Shown here: positions 16,523 to 25,845 of the stretch, one piece after another
Numbering within the stretch: the stretch's first letter is position 1
Layout: each line of letters starts with the position of its first letter
Source: Oscillospiraceae bacterium
GTDB taxonomy: Bacteria > Bacillota > Clostridia > Oscillospirales > Ruminococcaceae
Direction: 5' to 3'
Assembly: GCA_017847835.1 (NCBI GenBank)
Contig: JAGASH010000005.1
Location: 62,001 to 126,000 of the forward strand
DNA: 64,000 nt
The notes under the pieces: model-generated
Databases searched by the model: none
What the model saw: the letters and a program-made list of their open reading frames with translations, nothing else
What the model was told of the DNA's origin: nothing
Program-made: the position numbers and the translations under genes

Positions 16523-19345
16523 ATGCCGAAGTATAAGTTTCAGGACACCTCGCTTTCTGTTGACGAGCGTGTAAATGCGCTTTTGGAAGAGATGACTCTT
16601 GATGAAAAATTGCAGCTTCTGACATCGGTTCAGAGGGAAATTCCGCGGCTTGGCATAAAACGCTTTAAAATAGGAACGGAAGCTGCAAGAGGCTTAATGG
16701 TGCGTCCCGACAGATTTGACGAGGTGAAATATCCCGAGGCTCCGACAACCGTATTTCCCGAGCCTTTCAGCCTTTCGGCTACATTTGACGCGGGACTTAT
16801 GGAGGAAATCGGCGCAATAGCTGCAACTGAAGCCAGAATTTACAATAAAGAAGGAAAGTCCTCGCTTTGTCTTTGGGCACCTACCGTTGACCTTGAACGC
16901 GACCCTCGCTGGGGAAGAACCGAGGAAGGCTACGGCGAAGACCCCGAGCTTACGGGAAAAATGGCAGCTGCTCTTACAAAAGGTATGCTGGGAAACGATG
17001 AAAAGTATTATCGCGTTATCCCAACTCTGAAACATTTCTATGCAAATAATAATGAAGAAGACAGAACTGCAGATAATTCATCAATCCCCGCTGTCCTGAA
17101 ACACAACTATTATCTCAAATCATTTGAGCAGCCGATTAAAAACGGCGGCGCAAAGAGCGTTATGACCTCTTATAATATGGTGAACGGCATTGAACAAATC
17201 TGCAATCCCGAGGTAACGGAACTTTGTAAAAAAGATTGGGGAATGTTGTTCTCGGTTTCGGACGCTTGGGATTTTGTCGAAAATGTTACGCGCCACAAAA
17301 CCGATATTTCTCACACGGAAACCATTGAAAGAATTATCAAAAACGGCGGTGCAGATATCATTACCGATGAACAGGACGTTGTTGAAACCGCAACGCGAAA
17401 CGCTCTTGCTCAAAAGCTGATAAACGAAAGCGATATTGACAAATCGCTGTTCGGAGTATTAAAAGCGCGTTTTCTGCTGGGTGAATTTGACTCTGACTGC
17501 CCGTATAATAAGGTTGACAAAAGCCTGCTTTTATGCGATAATTTCCGTAAAACTGCGTCAAAAGCTGCCGAGGAGTCGATTATTCTTCTCAGAAATCGTC
17601 ATATGACGCTTCCTCTTCGTGAAAGAGATAAGATTGCAGTTATCGGTGTTCATTCCGATATGAATTTCCGCGATTGGTACACGGGCTACTCCGAGAAAAA
17701 TCCGACAATTCTCGATGCAATTTTCGCAAGAGTAGGCAGAGAGAATGTTACCTATGAAATGGGCAATGATATTATTGCCATAAGAAACGGTGAAACAGGT
17801 TTTTATTTTTCTGTTTCCGAGGACGGTACATTCGCCTGCGACAGCGCGACGATAAACGAAAGCTGCCTTTTGGAGGTCTTTGATTGGGGAAACGGAGATG
17901 TTTCGTTTAAATCTAAGTATAACGGAAAATTCCTTCGTGATACTGGATTTCTTACCGATAACGGTGTGATGAAATGCGTTTCTGATGAGCCATACGGTTG
18001 GTTTGTAAAGGAACAGTTTACTGTTGAGGAATGTGACAAGAAATGCCGGCTGAAAAACTGGCAGGGAAGATATCTGTTTATCAATGATGAAGGACAGGTT
18101 GAGGTTACCGATAAAATCAAGCCAAAAGCAAATTCGATGTTCAGCATTGAGCTGTTTTCATCGGGATTTGACAGGGTAAAAAAGACTGTTACCGAGGCGC
18201 ATAATGTTCTGTTGGTTCTCGGAAATCACCCGCTTATCGGGTCGAGAGAAAATGTTGACAGAAAAACGCTCAGCGTATCGGAGCGACAGCAAAAGCTATC
18301 CGATTTAATTCTTTCGCTTAACGATAATGCAGTGCTTTTGTTTGTTTCCGGCTATCCATATACATTTGACAAGCGATTTAACTCTGTTTTGCACACGGGT
18401 CACAACGGTCCCGAAATGGGAACTGCTGTTGCAAAGGTTTTGTTCGGTGATATTTCACCTGCGGGCCGCTGCCCGATGACATGGTATTCTTCCGAAAACG
18501 AGCTCGGCAGCATAAAGGACTATAATATCATCAGAACCGAGAGTACATACCGTTATTATCGCGGAGAGCCTGTTTTCCCGTTCGGACACGGACTCAGCTA
18601 TACAGCTTTCCGATATACCGCTCTGAAACCGAACAAAAAGGTCTTTGAGCCGGACGAACGGTTTGAGGTTTCTTTTGAAATAAAGAATATCGGTATTTTT
18701 GACTCGGACGAGGTGGTTCAGCTTTATGTTAAATCACCCGAGTTTTCGAGCGCTGTCCCGATAAAGGAACTCAAAGCTTTCAAGAGAGTTTTTGTTCCGA
18801 CAGAAAAATCTGTTCCGATAACGCTTTCTTTTGATATCGCTGACCTTGCAATGTGGGATTTGAACAAGAACTGTCGAACTGTTTACGCGGGAACCTATGA
18901 AATAATGGTTGGTTCTTCGTCAGAGGAAATTTTCAGAACGGTTGAAATAAGAGTTCACGGTGAGAATTATCAGGGACTTGACATAAAGCAGCCGATTTCT
19001 GCGTCTGCTTCGTGGGAGTATACGGGAGTTGAATTCCTCACGGACAAACAGCTCAATGAATATGCGCTTCTTGAAACCGCACAGAGCTCGATTTCGTTTG
19101 AAAACTGCGCTATGAAAGGCGAGAAGAACATAGAGATTATCGTATCAAATCCGTCGACAAAGAACAAGATATTCTTGCTTGAAGCCGATAAAAACGAGGT
19201 TCTTGCCGAGATAGATGTACCGACAACGGGAAGTCTGTCGAATTTCGCGTCATTTACCGCGAAGATTAATCCGATTTCGGGCAAGCACAAGCTGAAAATC
19301 AAAGCCGGCGGCATTATGTCGCTGAAATCATTCAGACTGTTTTGA
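16523..19345 (+). CDS. Glycoside hydrolase family 3 protein with beta-trefoil insert and C-terminal CBM-like domain
   Basis: 940-aa cytoplasmic (no signal peptide) GH3 enzyme. The N-terminal TIM-barrel (about 1-330) has RDPRWGRTEEGYGEDP, LKHF (K170-H171) and the nucleophile in FSVSDAWD (D247). The C-terminal alpha/beta domain is interrupted at about 425-545 by a segment with fascin/ricin-like beta-trefoil features (FYFSVSEDGTF, KYNGKFLRD, NWQGRYLFI). A fibronectin III-like domain follows (about 690-780), then a last 130 residues resembling a CBM6-type sandwich. Such GH3 proteins include beta-glucosidases and beta-xylosidases. It probably hydrolyses imported oligosaccharides. Its ribosome binding site is AAGGAGG. 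Confidence 0.9.
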   Translation: MPKYKFQDTSLSVDERVNALLEEMTLDEKLQLLTSVQREIPRLGIKRFKIGTEAARGLMVRPDRFDEVKYPEAPTTVFPEPFSLSATFDAGLMEEIGAIAATEARIYNKEGKSSLCLWAPTVDLERDPRWGRTEEGYGEDPELTGKMAAALTKGMLGNDEKYYRVIPTLKHFYANNNEEDRTADNSSIPAVLKHNYYLKSFEQPIKNGGAKSVMTSYNMVNGIEQICNPEVTELCKKDWGMLFSVSDAWDFVENVTRHKTDISHTETIERIIKNGGADIITDEQDVVETATRNALAQKLINESDIDKSLFGVLKARFLLGEFDSDCPYNKVDKSLLLCDNFRKTASKAAEESIILLRNRHMTLPLRERDKIAVIGVHSDMNFRDWYTGYSEKNPTILDAIFARVGRENVTYEMGNDIIAIRNGETGFYFSVSEDGTFACDSATINESCLLEVFDWGNGDVSFKSKYNGKFLRDTGFLTDNGVMKCVSDEPYGWFVKEQFTVEECDKKCRLKNWQGRYLFINDEGQVEVTDKIKPKANSMFSIELFSSGFDRVKKTVTEAHNVLLVLGNHPLIGSRENVDRKTLSVSERQQKLSDLILSLNDNAVLLFVSGYPYTFDKRFNSVLHTGHNGPEMGTAVAKVLFGDISPAGRCPMTWYSSENELGSIKDYNIIRTESTYRYYRGEPVFPFGHGLSYTAFRYTALKPNKKVFEPDERFEVSFEIKNIGIFDSDEVVQLYVKSPEFSSAVPIKELKAFKRVFVPTEKSVPITLSFDIADLAMWDLNKNCRTVYAGTYEIMVGSSSEEIFRTVEIRVHGENYQGLDIKQPISASASWEYTGVEFLTDKQLNEYALLETAQSSISFENCAMKGEKNIEIIVSNPSTKNKIFLLEADKNEVLAEIDVPTTGSLSNFASFTAKINPISGKHKLKIKAGGIMSLKSFRLF

Positions 19346-19354
19346 GGTAGAATT

Positions 19355-20005
19355 ATGAACAATTCCGAGATTTTCCCGCATATTGACCACACTTTGCTTA
19401 AACCCACGGCAACAAAAGCCGAAATCGACGCGCTTTGCCAGGAAGCTATGATTTATAAAACCGCGTCGGTTTGCATTCCCGCTTGTTATGTGGAGTATGC
19501 TGCTGTCAGCTTTCCGGAGCTTAATATCTGCACGGTTGTCGGCTTTCCGCTCGGCTACTCGACAACCGCGATAAAGTGTTCGGAAGCTGTCAGTGCAATT
19601 AACAGCGGTGCTTCCGAAATTGATATGGTGGTAAATCTCACAGATGTCAAAAACGGTAATTTTGACGCGGTTACAAGTGAGATAAAGGCGCTGAAATACG
19701 TCTGCGGGCAGAAGATTTTGAAGGTTATCGTTGAAACGTGTTATCTTACCGAGGACGAAAAAATCAAGCTCTGCAAATGTGTGACCGAAGCGGGCGCTGA
19801 TTATATCAAGACTTCGACCGGTTTTGGCACGGCGGGCGCTGATATTGAGGATATACGTCTGTTTAAAAAGCACATTGGAAAGAACGTCAAAATCAAGGCT
19901 GCGGGCGGTATTAAGACAAAGGAGCAGCTCGAAATGTTTCTGAACGAGGGCTGCGACAGAATTGGTACAAGCTCGGCGGTAAAGCTGCTGACAGGCGGTA
20001 AATAA
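19355..20005 (+). CDS. deoC: Deoxyribose-phosphate aldolase
   Basis: 216-aa class I aldolase that splits deoxyribose 5-phosphate into acetaldehyde and glyceraldehyde 3-phosphate. The Schiff-base lysine is K152 in DYIKTSTGFGTAG, the second active-site lysine lies in VKIKAAGGI, and the conserved aspartate is in SEIDMVVNL. Normal length. It starts 9 nt after the GH3 stop and is followed 12 nt later by deoB, the enzyme that makes its substrate. Confidence 0.97.
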   Translation: MNNSEIFPHIDHTLLKPTATKAEIDALCQEAMIYKTASVCIPACYVEYAAVSFPELNICTVVGFPLGYSTTAIKCSEAVSAINSGASEIDMVVNLTDVKNGNFDAVTSEIKALKYVCGQKILKVIVETCYLTEDEKIKLCKCVTEAGADYIKTSTGFGTAGADIEDIRLFKKHIGKNVKIKAAGGIKTKEQLEMFLNEGCDRIGTSSAVKLLTGGK

Positions 20006-20017
20006 GAGGGTGATTTA

Positions 20018-21181
20018 ATGGCAAAGCGAGTTTTTCTGATAGTTCTGGACAGCTTTGGTGTTGGGGAAATGCCCGACGCTGCGGATTTCGGCGACAAGGG
20101 CGCGAACACTCTGCGCTCGTGTTTTAACACGGGAAAGCTGAATGTCCCGAATATGGCGAAAATGGGGCTTTTCAACATCGACGGGATTGATGTCGGCGAG
20201 AAGGTAACCGCTCCCGAGGGGGCTTTTCTGCGGCTGTCCGAGCTTTCAAAGGGCAAGGACACGACCACCGGCCACTGGGAAATTGCCGGACTTGTCAGCG
20301 AAAAAGCGTTTCCGACATTTCCGAACGGTTTTCCGAGTGAGATTATCGGTGAGTTTGAACGCAGAACAGGCAGGAAAACCCTCTGCAACAAGCCGTATTC
20401 AGGAACAAAAGTTATCGCGGATTACGGCGAGGAACACATAAAAACAGGCGCGCTGATTGTCTACACGTCTGCGGACAGCGTTTTTCAGATTGCCGCGCAC
20501 GAGGACGTTGTTCCGGTGGAGGAGCTGTACAAATACTGCGAAATCGCACGCGAGATACTTCAAGGCGATTTTGCCGTGGGTAGAGTTATTGCAAGACCCT
20601 TCGAGGGCAAACACCCGTTTAAGAGAACTTCCCGCAGGCACGATTTTTCGCTTGTTCCGCCTAAGAACACGATGTTTGACGTGCTGAAAGAAAATGGTCT
20701 TGATACAATCGGCGTGGGCAAGATTTTCGATATTTTCGCGGGAAAAAGCGTTTCTGACTGCGACAGGAGAATAGGAAACGCGGTTGATATGGAAATCACG
20801 TCCGATTATCAACAGAAGGATTTTCACGGGCTTTGCTTTACAAATCTTGTGGATTTTGATATGCAGTTCGGTCACCGCCGTGACGCTCTAGGATATGCAA
20901 ACGCGTTGAACGAGTTTGACGAGTGGCTCGGGAAATTCAAGACGAAAATGCTTCCCGACGACGTTCTTATCATCACCGCTGACCACGGATGCGACCCTTG
21001 TCATAGCGGCACCGACCACACGCGCGAGTATATTCCCGTGCTGATTTACGGCAGCGGGATAAAGCCCGTAAATCTCGGCACAAGAGCAGGTTTTTGCGAT
21101 ATCGCAGCAACTGTGCTCGGACTTCTCGGAGTAAAAGGCGAGATAAACGGAAATGGCTTTGCAGATGAAATTCGGGGTTGA
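20018..21181 (+). CDS. deoB: Phosphopentomutase
   Basis: 387-aa alkaline-phosphatase-superfamily mutase that converts (deoxy)ribose 1-phosphate to the 5-phosphate. Metal ligand D11 sits in VLDSFGVGEMPDA, the phosphorylated threonine in DTTTGHWE (residues 82-84), and the C-terminal metal sites in ITADHGCDPCHSGTDHTREYIP. Length is normal. With deoC it forms a nucleoside-salvage pair; no nucleoside phosphorylase is nearby. Confidence 0.97.
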   Translation: MAKRVFLIVLDSFGVGEMPDAADFGDKGANTLRSCFNTGKLNVPNMAKMGLFNIDGIDVGEKVTAPEGAFLRLSELSKGKDTTTGHWEIAGLVSEKAFPTFPNGFPSEIIGEFERRTGRKTLCNKPYSGTKVIADYGEEHIKTGALIVYTSADSVFQIAAHEDVVPVEELYKYCEIAREILQGDFAVGRVIARPFEGKHPFKRTSRRHDFSLVPPKNTMFDVLKENGLDTIGVGKIFDIFAGKSVSDCDRRIGNAVDMEITSDYQQKDFHGLCFTNLVDFDMQFGHRRDALGYANALNEFDEWLGKFKTKMLPDDVLIITADHGCDPCHSGTDHTREYIPVLIYGSGIKPVNLGTRAGFCDIAATVLGLLGVKGEINGNGFADEIRG

Positions 21182-21183
21182 TT

Positions 21184-21621
21184 ATGTATAATTTTACAGT
21201 CAGACCTGCGACAATCAAAGACGCGGAAGCGATTTGCAAGTACAATAAAACTCACGGCAGAAGCGCGCTTTCATTTGATGAAACCGAAGCCGCTCTGCGG
21301 GAAATAATAAGCGACGGCACAAATAAGGTGCTTTTGGCAATTCATTCCGGACACATCGCCGGTTATGTTTTTGCACGAGAGGTAACAAGTCTGTCCGAGC
21401 CACGATATATCGAGATAATTGATTGGGCAATAAGCGATTACTACCGAAAAGCAGGAGCCGGAAAAGTTCTTGTCGGAGCGATAAGACAATGGGCAGAGCA
21501 GATGATTGCCGAAAAAATTGTTTTCTCGGCAAAGGTCTATGATATGGAAAAGTACTCTGCATTTGAAGAAGATAATTACATAAAAGACGAGCGTTCTCTG
21601 ACTTTTTTCAGAAAATTGTGA
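21184..21621 (+). CDS. GNAT-family N-acetyltransferase
   Basis: 145-aa single-domain GNAT. It shows FTVRPATIKDAEAICKYN at the N-terminus, IAGYVFAREV as beta-4, and the acetyl-CoA loop as YYRKAGAGKVLVGAI, where the usual RGxGxG reads KAGAGK. The C-terminus is YSAFEEDNYIKDE. Substrate unknown. I use the ATG at 21184 with GGGG upstream rather than the in-frame TTG overlapping the deoB stop region. Confidence 0.8.
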   Translation: MYNFTVRPATIKDAEAICKYNKTHGRSALSFDETEAALREIISDGTNKVLLAIHSGHIAGYVFAREVTSLSEPRYIEIIDWAISDYYRKAGAGKVLVGAIRQWAEQMIAEKIVFSAKVYDMEKYSAFEEDNYIKDERSLTFFRKL

Positions 21622-21662
21622 GTTTTTATGTTAATAAAACATAAACCGAAAGGAAGATAAAA

Positions 21663-22490
21663 ATGAGCGAATGTACACACGATTGTTCGAGCTGCTCGGA
21701 AAGCTGTGCTGAGCGCGACCCTAAGAGTTTTCTTGAAAAACCGCACGAGCTGTCGAACATCAAAAAGGTTATCGGAGTTGTAAGCGGCAAGGGCGGAGTA
21801 GGAAAATCCCTCGTCACTTGTATGAGCGCTGTTCTGATGAACAGACGCGGCTTCAACACCGCAGTTCTTGACGCGGATATCACAGGTCCGTCCGTTCCGA
21901 AGGCTTTTGGTATCAAGGAAAAGGCAACAGGCGACCAGAATGCGATTTTCCCCGTAAAGTCCAAAAAGGGAATTAAGGTAATGAGCGTAAATCTGCTTTT
22001 GCCCGATGAAACCGCTCCTGTTGTCTGGAGAGGTCCGATTATTGCGGGAACTGTAAAGCAGTTCTGGACAGACGTTATCTGGGACGATGTTGACTATATG
22101 TTTGTCGATATGCCTCCCGGAACAGGCGATGTTCCGCTCACTGTTTTCCAGTCGCTTCCGCTTGACGGAATAATTGTTGTAACCTCTCCGCAGGACTTGG
22201 TTTCGATGATTGTCGGAAAAGCACTTAAAATGGCAGAGATGATGAATGTTCCGATTATCGGTCTTGTCGAGAATATGAGCTACGCTGTTTGTCCCGACTG
22301 CGGAAAGCATATAAATGTTTTCGGTGAAAGTCACATTGATGAAATCGCGAAAAACTTCAATCTCAAAGTTCTTGCAAAGCTTCCGATTGACCCCGAAGTT
22401 GCAAAACTTGTTGACAGCGGAATGTTGGAGCTTATGGAAAGTGAAGCTGCTGACCCGATTGCAGACGCTGTGGAGGAATTCTGCAAATGA
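21663..22490 (+). CDS. Mrp/NBP35-type Fe-S carrier ATPase
   Basis: 275-aa P-loop ATPase that carries Fe-S clusters to target proteins. It has the deviant Walker A SGKGGVGKS (about residue 42), LDADITGPS, DMPPGTGD, and the C-terminal CPDCGK CxxC that bridges the cluster between two subunits. The N-terminus has a second cysteine-rich patch (CTHDCSSCSESC) instead of the MIP18-like domain. This architecture is common in anaerobic Clostridia. It overlaps the next gene by 4 nt. Confidence 0.93.
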   Translation: MSECTHDCSSCSESCAERDPKSFLEKPHELSNIKKVIGVVSGKGGVGKSLVTCMSAVLMNRRGFNTAVLDADITGPSVPKAFGIKEKATGDQNAIFPVKSKKGIKVMSVNLLLPDETAPVVWRGPIIAGTVKQFWTDVIWDDVDYMFVDMPPGTGDVPLTVFQSLPLDGIIVVTSPQDLVSMIVGKALKMAEMMNVPIIGLVENMSYAVCPDCGKHINVFGESHIDEIAKNFNLKVLAKLPIDPEVAKLVDSGMLELMESEAADPIADAVEEFCK

Positions 22491-22930
22491 GCAGGGGAGA
22501 TAAGGCTTACGAGTTCTTCACAAACGGTTACAACTGCTCGCAGGCGGTAACGCTCGCTTATTCCGACCTTTTCGGAATGGAACCCGAACAGCTTGCTAAG
22601 ATTTCGGGCGGCTTCGGCGGCGGAATGGGCAGAATGAGAGAGGTTTGCGGGTGCTTTTCGGGAATTGTTATGGTTTTGAGCCAAGTTTATGGTTATAATG
22701 ACCCTAAAGATACCGAAGCAAAAAAAGCGCTTTACGAGAAAATCCGTGCTGCTGCCGAGCAATTTAAAAAGGATAACGGCAGCATAATCTGCAAGGAACT
22801 TCTCGGTATTGAAAAGCCCGAAAAATCAGCTCAGCCCGAGGCAAGAACTCCCGAGTATTATCAGAAACGTCCGTGCCCGTTGCTTTGCAAATACGCGGCG
22901 GAGCTTGCTGAAAAAATGCTTGAAGAATAA
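22487..22930 (+). CDS. C_GCAxxG_C_C family redox-type protein
   Basis: 147-aa protein of the C_GCAxxG_C_C family, named for its spaced cysteines. Visible ones are C in NGYNCSQAV, the pair in EVCGCFSG, and later ones in IICKELLG and CPLLCKY. The glycine-rich GGFGGGMGRMREVCG is characteristic. Members are thought to bind metal or Fe-S clusters and often neighbour redox genes; the function is not established. Coupling to the Mrp gene (ATGA overlap) suggests it may receive an Fe-S cluster. A bidirectional terminator follows at once. Confidence 0.88.
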   Translation: MSRGDKAYEFFTNGYNCSQAVTLAYSDLFGMEPEQLAKISGGFGGGMGRMREVCGCFSGIVMVLSQVYGYNDPKDTEAKKALYEKIRAAAEQFKKDNGSIICKELLGIEKPEKSAQPEARTPEYYQKRPCPLLCKYAAELAEKMLEE

Positions 22931-22933
22931 AAG

Positions 22934-22962
22934 AAACGGCAGCTTGAAAACTGCCGTTTTTT
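22934..22962. terminator. Bidirectional terminator between convergent genes
   Basis: 9-bp perfect stem AAACGGCAG/CTGCCGTTT (22934-22942, 22951-22959) with an 8-nt loop. T-rich on both exits, so it can end the plus-strand run and the minus-strand aro/DUF4364 unit. Confidence 0.9.
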
Positions 22963-23503
22963 ATTTGAAATAGTTGTCAAGATAAGTCTTGAAGCCTTTG
23001 GGGTCTTGTTTAATTTTGCTCTTTATGAAATCCGCATTTTCATTATTTTCGGCGGCAATTTCGAGGTAATATTTCGGCTGAGCCGTAACCTCGTCCATAA
23101 TCGTAACGCCGAGAGTACAAGTCCCGTCGGGATTTGTAATGTACCTGACAGCAAGAAACGAGCTGTTTTTCTTCATTGCGTCGCGGGTGTAAACACGGAC
23201 AGCTTCCTTGAACATTTTGTCGCGAACGGACAGCGGAAGCGCAGCACCAAGGTCTTTTGCTGCTTTAATTCCCATTGGAGTGTTTGAGTAGACAAGCTCT
23301 CCATCAACGTCTGTAACATTCAGCAGGTGTCCCGAAGCCTTTTCAAGCGCGGCTGTCAGATTAAAGTAGTTCACCGCGTCTTCAAGAGAGGTAATTTCAA
23401 TAAGCTCGTCCTTTGACAGCGGACAGCCGAGCGAATAAATCAGATGACAAATCAAAACGCAGATATCGTCAATTTCTGACACGCGTATTCTTGGAACTTC
23501 CAC
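22961..23503 (-). CDS. DUF4364 family protein
   Basis: 180-aa soluble protein. The N-terminal 60 residues (IDDICVLICHLIYSLGCPLSKDELIEIT) look like a winged-helix start; the remainder is an alpha/beta domain with SNTPMGIKAAKDLG. This matches the Firmicute-specific DUF4364 family, which is uncharacterised. The start is a GTG with AGGAG upstream, 12 nt after aroC, so it is the last gene of the aroB-aroA-aroC transcript. A regulatory role is only a guess from the winged-helix look. Confidence 0.72.
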   Translation of the reverse strand: MEVPRIRVSEIDDICVLICHLIYSLGCPLSKDELIEITSLEDAVNYFNLTAALEKASGHLLNVTDVDGELVYSNTPMGIKAAKDLGAALPLSVRDKMFKEAVRVYTRDAMKKNSSFLAVRYITNPDGTCTLGVTIMDEVTAQPKYYLEIAAENNENADFIKSKIKQDPKGFKTYLDNYFK

Positions 23504-23515
23504 AAAATTCTCCTT

Positions 23516-24604
23516 TCAGATTTTCGGATTTTCAATCAGCGCGGACAGCAAAGCGATATTCATCGCGCTCTCAACGCACGGAACCGCTCTCGGAACAACA
23601 CACGGGTCATGCCTGCCCTTTATAACAAGCTCTGTGTCGCGTTTTTCCTTGAAATCCACGGTTTTCTGCGGCTGAGAAATAGACGGCGTCGGCTTGAACG
23701 CAGCTCTGAAAATAATCGGCATTCCAGAGCTTATTCCGCCGAGAATTCCGCCGTGATTGTTTGTTTTTGTGAGAATTTTTTCGTCCTGAACGTAAAACTC
23801 GTCGTTATTTTCGCTGCCGAACAAATCCGTGCAGTTGAAGCCGTTTCCGAATTCAATGCCTTTAACAGCGGGAATTGCAAAAACCAAGCGCGAGATGATA
23901 TTTTCCAGACCGTCAAGCATAGGTGAGCCTACACCCGCAGGAAATCCAACAGCCGCGCACTCGATAATTCCGCCGACGCTGTTCAAGTTCATTCTGGCAT
24001 TGTTTATTACTTCACGCATTTTCGCTTCTGCTTCATCTGAGGTAACGGGAAAAGCGCGCGTTTTTACTGAGTTCAATTGCTCAGCAGTAACGTTTACAGG
24101 GTCGAAACGCTCGTCTATCACGTCTTTGATTTTGATGATATGCGCGCCTGTTGTAATTCCTCGATTTTCCAGAATTTGCGCGCAGACAGCTCCCGCAAAA
24201 CAAAGCGGTGCAGTTATTCTACCCGAAAAATGCCCGCCTCCGCGAGGGTCGTTTGCGCCGTTATAGCGCAGATATCCCGTGTAATCCGCGTGAGCAGGAC
24301 GTGCTGTGCTGATAAGATTGCCGTAATCTCCCGAGTGCTGGTCGGAGTTGTAAATCACAGCGGCAAGCGGTGTTCCCGTAGTTTTTCCTTCGTAAAGTCC
24401 GGAAAGAATTTCGGGAATGTCTTTTTCATTGCGCATTGTCGAGGTGCCGTCCTTTTTGGGAGCGCGACGCGCCATAAATTCCCCGATTTTTTCAAGGTCA
24501 ATCGGCTCGCCCGCAGGCAGATTGTCGAGAACAACGCCTATTCCTTTTCCGTGACTTTCGCCGAAAAGCGAGAATTTAACCCCGCCGTTAAAACTAGATG
24601 ACAT
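23516..24604 (-). CDS. aroC: Chorismate synthase
   Basis: Makes chorismate from EPSP with reduced FMN as cofactor, the last shikimate step. The 362-aa protein has GESHGKGIGVVLDNLPAG at the N-terminus, the RPAHADYTG and DPRGGGHFSGR segments, and ISSGMPI..FKPTPSI near the C-terminus. Normal length. ATG with AGGAG upstream, 19 nt after aroA. Confidence 0.97.
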   Translation of the reverse strand: MSSSFNGGVKFSLFGESHGKGIGVVLDNLPAGEPIDLEKIGEFMARRAPKKDGTSTMRNEKDIPEILSGLYEGKTTGTPLAAVIYNSDQHSGDYGNLISTARPAHADYTGYLRYNGANDPRGGGHFSGRITAPLCFAGAVCAQILENRGITTGAHIIKIKDVIDERFDPVNVTAEQLNSVKTRAFPVTSDEAEAKMREVINNARMNLNSVGGIIECAAVGFPAGVGSPMLDGLENIISRLVFAIPAVKGIEFGNGFNCTDLFGSENNDEFYVQDEKILTKTNNHGGILGGISSGMPIIFRAAFKPTPSISQPQKTVDFKEKRDTELVIKGRHDPCVVPRAVPCVESAMNIALLSALIENPKI

Positions 24605-24623
24605 AACAAACTCCTATATTTTA

Positions 24624-25844
24624 TCAGATTTCTTCAAAAACTCCGCCGAGCGCTCTGTAAACCTCGAAAAAATTCGGGAAAGACTTTGAAACACACTCAG
24701 CTCCGCGTAGAATAAGCGGATTTTCACATCTTGTTGCGGCAATTGCCATCGACATTGCAATTCTGTGGTCATTGAAACAGCCGACTTCTCCGCCTTTAAA
24801 TGTTCCTACACCCTCAATTTCAAGCGTATCAGCGGTAGATTTCACTTTACCGCCTATTTTGTTCAGACAGTCTTCCATTGCCGCTAAACGGTCGCACTCC
24901 TTTATTCTGAGCCGAGCTGCGTTTATTATACGGCTTTTCCCGTTACAAAAACAACCGAGCACAGACATAATCGGCACTAAATCCGGAATATCCGAGCAAT
25001 CGATTTCAAACGCTTTGCATCCGACTGCATTTTTGCAGATTTCAACAATTGCTTTGTCGCCTTGCAAAGAGTTTTCGTTCAATCCGTTGATTTCAATTGT
25101 TGAACCGAGCGAATTTGCCACATAAAAGAACGCCGACTGCGAATAATCGCCCTCAACAGCTCCCGAAAAAGGCACAAGCCGCTGATTTCCCTTGACAAGA
25201 AATCCCGTGTTTGTTTCGGATATCTCACAGCCGAAATCCCGCAGAACACCGATTGTGATATCAACGTAGGGCTTTGATTGCAGGGGAGAGGTTAGCACGA
25301 TTTCGCTGTCCTCGTTCAGCAATGACAGTGCAAAAAGCAATCCTGTGATAAACTGCGATGAAATTCCCCCGTCAACCTCAAATCTGCCGCCTGTCAGCTT
25401 TCCGGAAACCCTGCAAGGCAGATTGTCGCCGTTTTTCGGTAGTTCAAAAGAAATCCCGTGTTTCGGAAGCTCGTCAAGAAACGGTGTAATCGGTCGTTGC
25501 GGGAGTTTTCCTCTGCCGATAAACTCCGCGTCCACTCCAAGCGCGCACGCAACCGGTATCAGAAATCTCAGCGTTGAGCCGGACTCGCAGCAATCCAAAA
25601 CGGCTTTATCGGGAGAATTTTTTATTCCTTCAATCACCGCTGTGTTATTGCTAAAACTGATTTTCGCTCCGAGAGCTTTCATACAGTCCATTGTTGCCGT
25701 TATATCAACGGAAGGGAAGAGGTTAGAAATCGTGGAAATCCCGTCCGAGAGCGCAGCTGCAATTATCATTCGGTGAGCAACACTTTTAGACGGCGGCACA
25801 ACAACCTTTCCCGACAATTTTGCCGGTGTAATTCTTAAATCCAT
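24624..25844 (-). CDS. aroA: 3-phosphoshikimate 1-carboxyvinyltransferase (EPSP synthase)
   Basis: Transfers enolpyruvate from PEP to shikimate 3-phosphate. The 406-aa enzyme has PPSKSVAHR, the substrate loop CCESGSTLRFLIP, GGISSQFITGLLFAL, RIKECDRL and the C-terminal DHRIAMSM. I start at ATG 25844, one base after the aroB stop, with GGAGAG upstream; an earlier in-frame start inside aroB has no binding site. PEP-binding residues fit the general class I/II pattern; glyphosate class was not determined. Confidence 0.96.
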   Translation of the reverse strand: MDLRITPAKLSGKVVVPPSKSVAHRMIIAAALSDGISTISNLFPSVDITATMDCMKALGAKISFSNNTAVIEGIKNSPDKAVLDCCESGSTLRFLIPVACALGVDAEFIGRGKLPQRPITPFLDELPKHGISFELPKNGDNLPCRVSGKLTGGRFEVDGGISSQFITGLLFALSLLNEDSEIVLTSPLQSKPYVDITIGVLRDFGCEISETNTGFLVKGNQRLVPFSGAVEGDYSQSAFFYVANSLGSTIEINGLNENSLQGDKAIVEICKNAVGCKAFEIDCSDIPDLVPIMSVLGCFCNGKSRIINAARLRIKECDRLAAMEDCLNKIGGKVKSTADTLEIEGVGTFKGGEVGCFNDHRIAMSMAIAATRCENPLILRGAECVSKSFPNFFEVYRALGGVFEEI

Positions 25845-25845
25845 A

